This document shows, one piece after another, positions 60,401 to 64,000 of a stretch of DNA of 64,000 nt. Origin of the DNA: Chionis minor (taxonomy: Eukaryota; Chordata; Aves; Charadriiformes; Chionididae); NCBI GenBank assembly GCA_013398295.1, contig VZSF01003247.1, forward strand, positions 98,510 through 162,509, in the 5' to 3' direction. The position numbers were made by a program, and so were the translations under genes. Within the stretch, counting starts at the first letter, position 1. The number at the start of each line of letters is the position of its first letter. Under the pieces are notes generated by a model. That model had not been told where the DNA came from and made no database searches. It was given only the letters and a program-made list of their open reading frames with translations.

Positions 60401-63400
60401 AAAGCCACAACGAACTGGTATCAGCTGGAATTAAGTCCTCACTTCCATTTGCTCCCATCCTCGGTAGGCAATGGGGCTTTATGTGAACAAAGGCGAATAT
60501 AAGGACAAGGAACCAGAAGATTTGCCTCTCCCTTGAGCATTAAAAAAATGGGTATCAGCCAGCAACAAATGGGAGGTTTTCGGTCCTCCTTGAATTCACA
60601 GACACACAGGCAGCATGCACAGAGACAGTACAATACCAGAGGTGACTTGTTCACTTTACACACTAAAAACTTATTTGAATGGACACATGCTGAACAGAAT
60701 ATACAACATAAAGCTCTTAAGCTATATGTGACCCACTTTTGCAGATATCTACAGCCTGTGAGTGTTCAGTATCACATTAACATAAATGCCATTAAGTTTT
60801 GGCCCTGTATCATCTTTATTTTTTTATAGATACATAATTATTGAGAAGAGGCTGTTAACTTTTTATAGACTTTAAATATAGTCTATCAGTTCTCTCTATC
60901 TCACTTTGTCTAAGGATTCACCCAGCAGAACAATTGTGTTGCTGCCACATTGCTCTACTTTACAAAAAAAATGTGCTTCTGCTTCATGGAGTGAGGAGAG
61001 AGACATCCACTGTAACCTCTCAGGTGCACCGGTGCTGGGTACACCCAGCGACTGATCCTGACTCATTGCAGGCGAGGCACAGGCATCGCCAGACCTTTAA
61101 TTTAAGAAAGCTTGGCGCCTACTTTTAATGTATGTTATAACCTCAGTAGTTCTGCAACATCATAAAAATAATAAAGAGCAATGTCCCATGCCTAGAAACA
61201 GAAATGATTTCTACCGGCATTTATGTATTCAGTGTAATTAATTCCTATTTTTTAGCCTTTTTTAAGCAAGAAGCAGTCACTCAGTTCCACCAGGAGAAGA
61301 TGTTTTAAAAGCCTATTTTTTTTTATTTCCGAAAAAAGTGAATTTGCTCTTCCATCTGATGATGGGACAGAGCAGAACTTTGCAGAGCGTTTAAGCACAT
61401 TTTTATCCCATTGTTTTATTTGGATTGCCTGAAAGAGACACTCAGAGTAATCTTTCACATGTCCGAAAGGTGAAACAAGGTCTCAACTACTATCTGTTTT
61501 GGGGGGTTTTCCCCACAAAATGGGGAACATGCACATTTGGTATATATTGTGCAGAGACTTACCTGACATTTCCTTCTTGATATGGCCAGAAAATCCTTCT
61601 TGGCAGACAACAATACGTCAGATGTTTACAAAATAACTAAGTATTTTAGATTCTACTTTGAAAAAAAGCTATATTTGACTTGCCACTGCCTCCCCAAAAC
61701 TATTATTTTTTCCTGCTGGGTTTAGTAGCTGAAATACCTCAGTGTTTTCACTGAGCATTACCGTGTTTACAATAAAAAGAAAGCCCTACGGGAGTCTCAT
61801 TTGATTTCATTGCATTGTTTATAAATTAACAAGAAATGGAGACCATTCTGAATGGCAGAGACAAAGAGAAGATACATACACACTGGGAATTCAGTAATGG
61901 CAAAGCCAAAATCATCTCTGATGATAAACAAACCCCTGACCAGAGACGGCTGGTTCAGCCAAGGCCTCTGTGTCCAAGTCACAACAAGGGGTCACGTCGT
62001 CGTCTTTAAAGCCTCCGCGCCACTACAGACGATGACTGAAGTTGAATCTTGCTGATGAAATCCCAATTCATTGATTGTACTTTTTATCGCTTTCTGTGGA
62101 AGTGACTGGAAGCAGTGGAGAGCTGTAACTTCAAAGTACTGTATTCTCATCAGTTTTGTAACGCTGTATTTTAACTGTTTAATCAATGTGGCAGTGGTGA
62201 TACAACCATATTGACCCAAATGATTAAAAATGCCATTGCTTAGCCAATGCACTGGTCCTAGCAAAACATAGGGGCCTGTGAAGAGGGAAAAGAGAAGCGA
62301 GCCAGATTTGCTAACATTTGTACATTTGCTGAGGAGCTCCACTGGGCAGCACCAGCAAAACAGCATTTTGTTAACCTGCACTTTTCACCCAGCCATCAGC
62401 TAAGTAAAGCTCTTCGTGAGTGAGCTTTTAAGGAGACTGCAGGCTGTGCTCGGTGTTCCCAAGTACCAAAGACTAATATTTTGCTACTTAAGACTCTGAT
62501 AAAGTGGTCCTGCGCCCTCAGTTTTTGAGGGTTTTTGTCACAGGAAAAACTGTCTCAAAATTTTGTGACTTTTCCAGTTATTCTGAAACACAAGTTAAGT
62601 CCCTTCTTAAGAATATCTAGCTGAACAACAGCTGCAACTCTTCCCAGAGACATCAGAGGAGAAGAAATAGATAAATGTGCTCTTCCCTTCGGCATGGGCT
62701 GGTGTGATTTCCAGAACTGGGAAATCCAGGTGTGGGTTTTCCCATACAGATGGGATTTGGACTATTACTTCCATTAATAGCTGTAGAAACTTGATCAAGC
62801 AATGGAAATTTAAAAAAAAAAAAAAAGATCTACTGAGACACATCCGGCCACACCATGTATGTGAGGAACAAGTACATAGTCACATTTTCTTGTCTTTTTG
62901 GTTTTTGCTTTCATTTGGGTTTAATCTTCCCAGAGCTTCAGCAAGTTGAAGAATTAGAAGGTTAACATAAATGTTTGGTACGAAACAGAACGGGGAAACT
63001 TGTGGTGAATTATTTATTCAACTAATTTAGCCTTCTTTTCTGTTAATGAATTCTTTGCTTTTTTTATAGATGCATTTGTTATTCCCACTTGTCTGACAAA
63101 TGCTTTGTGTGAATATGTTTCAGCTGGTGGTTTGTGCACAAGCTACCCGCAAAGACTCTTTGCCTCCCAGCTACTTGTGGTTACAGCTGAGGAACCGGTT
63201 ACCTGGGGCTTCTGGTGCTACTGCTGTCCCCAGACTGGGTGACCAGTGCTTTTCAAACGGACGTGTGGGGAGGAAAGGGGGTGGGTAGTAGGACTAAGAT
63301 TTAGGAGAGACGAGGCAGCTGCCCTGTGCCCTGCTTTCTGTTCAGCCAATGTTTAGCACCATCTTACTTTCAGAACCGGTCAGAGTAGGCTAAACCTTCA

Positions 63401-63520
63401 TAAGTAAAACAATAATCTGGGGCTATATTTATGAGATACTTCATCATACACTCAGCCCGTCCTAGGACTGGCTGGAGATGTTTTCAAGCACGCTACCTTG
63501 GCCACAATGCTGTTGCTGCA
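48451..63520. other. Unique noncoding sequence
   Basis: No exon, RNA gene or mobile element recognised. It includes a 26-bp palindrome (49979-50004), GC-richer patches at 51420-51800 and 54540-54840, and short A/T runs. The longest open frame, 213 codons at 51205-51846, has no domain I recognise. The interval 48890-49400 has the even, low-repeat AT-rich look of conserved noncoding DNA, but that needs alignment. Confidence 0.55.
49979..50004. repeat. Near-perfect 26-bp palindrome
   Basis: TTCCAGGTCTTC (49979-49990) and GAAGACCTGGAA (49993-50004) are exact reverse complements separated by CA. A 12-bp stem with a 2-base centre is well beyond typical chance in this window. No flanking repeat or open frame explains it. 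Confidence 0.9.
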
Positions 63521-64000
63521 TTTCAACAAATTAAAGGATATGAGCAGAGAGATCCAGCTGCTCTAAAGCTACAAATATAAAGTAATTTAAAAGCCTTTGA
63601 CAGAGGCAGAGAGGCAAGAATTTTTGATAAAGACACAGCTGCAAACAGCTTCGAGCCTTGAAATAACACAAGGAACGTGTATCAATTTCTGTTGCTGCAA
63701 ACATCAACTGCTGAAACTTAATACCAACCTCCCCTTTGTGGTGATGAAGAGATGACATTTCCATTTTATTGATCTCGGCAGAGATGCAGCACAGGCAGTG
63801 TCGGAGGGAGCAGGGCACGGGGGCACCACAGCCGGGGTCCACATGCACGGACGTGTCCTTGGCCAACCAGGTGGTTTGGTCCCCAGGAAGTTGGGCCAAG
63901 ACAAATCTTTTGGAGGACAACATATGCAGCTAAAAAAGAGAAAAAAGGAGTACAGTGGAAAACCAGACTTAACTATATTTATAAGATCATTGCGGCTCTC
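63521..64000. other. Unique sequence at the window end with an open frame on the minus strand
   Basis: The minus strand is open for 130 codons (63923-63531), containing a short cysteine-rich piece (CSLRHCLCCISAEINK). I recognise no family, see no supporting splice or start context, and the GC-rich patch at 63780-63900 alone can explain the openness. The end is cut by the window edge. Confidence 0.35.

Noticed and set aside
1..64000. CRISPR arrays, operons, tRNA or rRNA genes
   Set aside because: No regularly spaced direct repeats with unique spacers, no bacterial-style coding, and no tRNA or rRNA landmarks recognised; the sequence is vertebrate nuclear.

Overview
The window reads as a gene-poor stretch of a bird nuclear genome. 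The evidence is several 5'-truncated CR1 LINEs whose 3' ends carry the avian 8-bp tail (ATTCTATG or TGATTCTG repeats), retroviral LTR-type sequence of a kind I recall as common in birds, an AT-rich background, no operon-like coding, and no recognised SINE. I recognise no host protein-coding exon, rRNA, tRNA or other structured RNA gene. Almost all open frames are short chance frames. The exceptions are fragments of the CR1 reverse transcriptase.

Layout. 1-5.3 kb: unique AT-rich sequence. 5.34-6.16 kb: an LTR-like retroviral element on the + strand, with eight degenerate 41-52 bp tandem units, then a polyadenylation signal and a CA-ending terminus. 6.16-15.1 kb: unique sequence with a small 24-bp duplication and short microsatellites. 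15.15-16.85 kb: a very old antisense CR1-type LINE, still recognisable from reverse-transcriptase and C-terminal coding remnants. 18.54-19.59 kb: a younger sense CR1 with a long open RT segment, a mutated catalytic box and an internal assembly gap. 21.60-22.02 kb: an antisense CR1 3' end. 25.18-25.33 kb: a possible very old CR1 3' end. 26.65-26.83 kb: a compact antisense LTR-like fragment with CCAAT, TATA and AATAAA in order. 31.67-32.03 kb and 40.53-41.03 kb: sense CR1 3' ends of a second subfamily. 36.98-37.45 kb: a degenerate minisatellite of about seven 50-60 bp units followed by one inverted unit. 48.16-48.45 kb: an antisense CR1 3' end invaded by a TTAGA microsatellite. 48.5-64 kb: unique sequence, including a 26-bp near-perfect palindrome at 49.98 kb.

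The landscape is therefore an intergenic or intronic region shaped by successive layers of retroelements: an ancient amniote-age CR1, two younger avian CR1 groups and two LTR elements. Some unique segments (near 26.3, 29.2, 34.7 and 49 kb) are dense in ATTA-type motifs and could be conserved regulatory DNA, but that cannot be judged without alignment. I found no convincing new biological system. The most unusual structures are the minisatellite with an inverted unit near 37 kb, the ancient LINE near 16 kb and the two LTR-like pieces.
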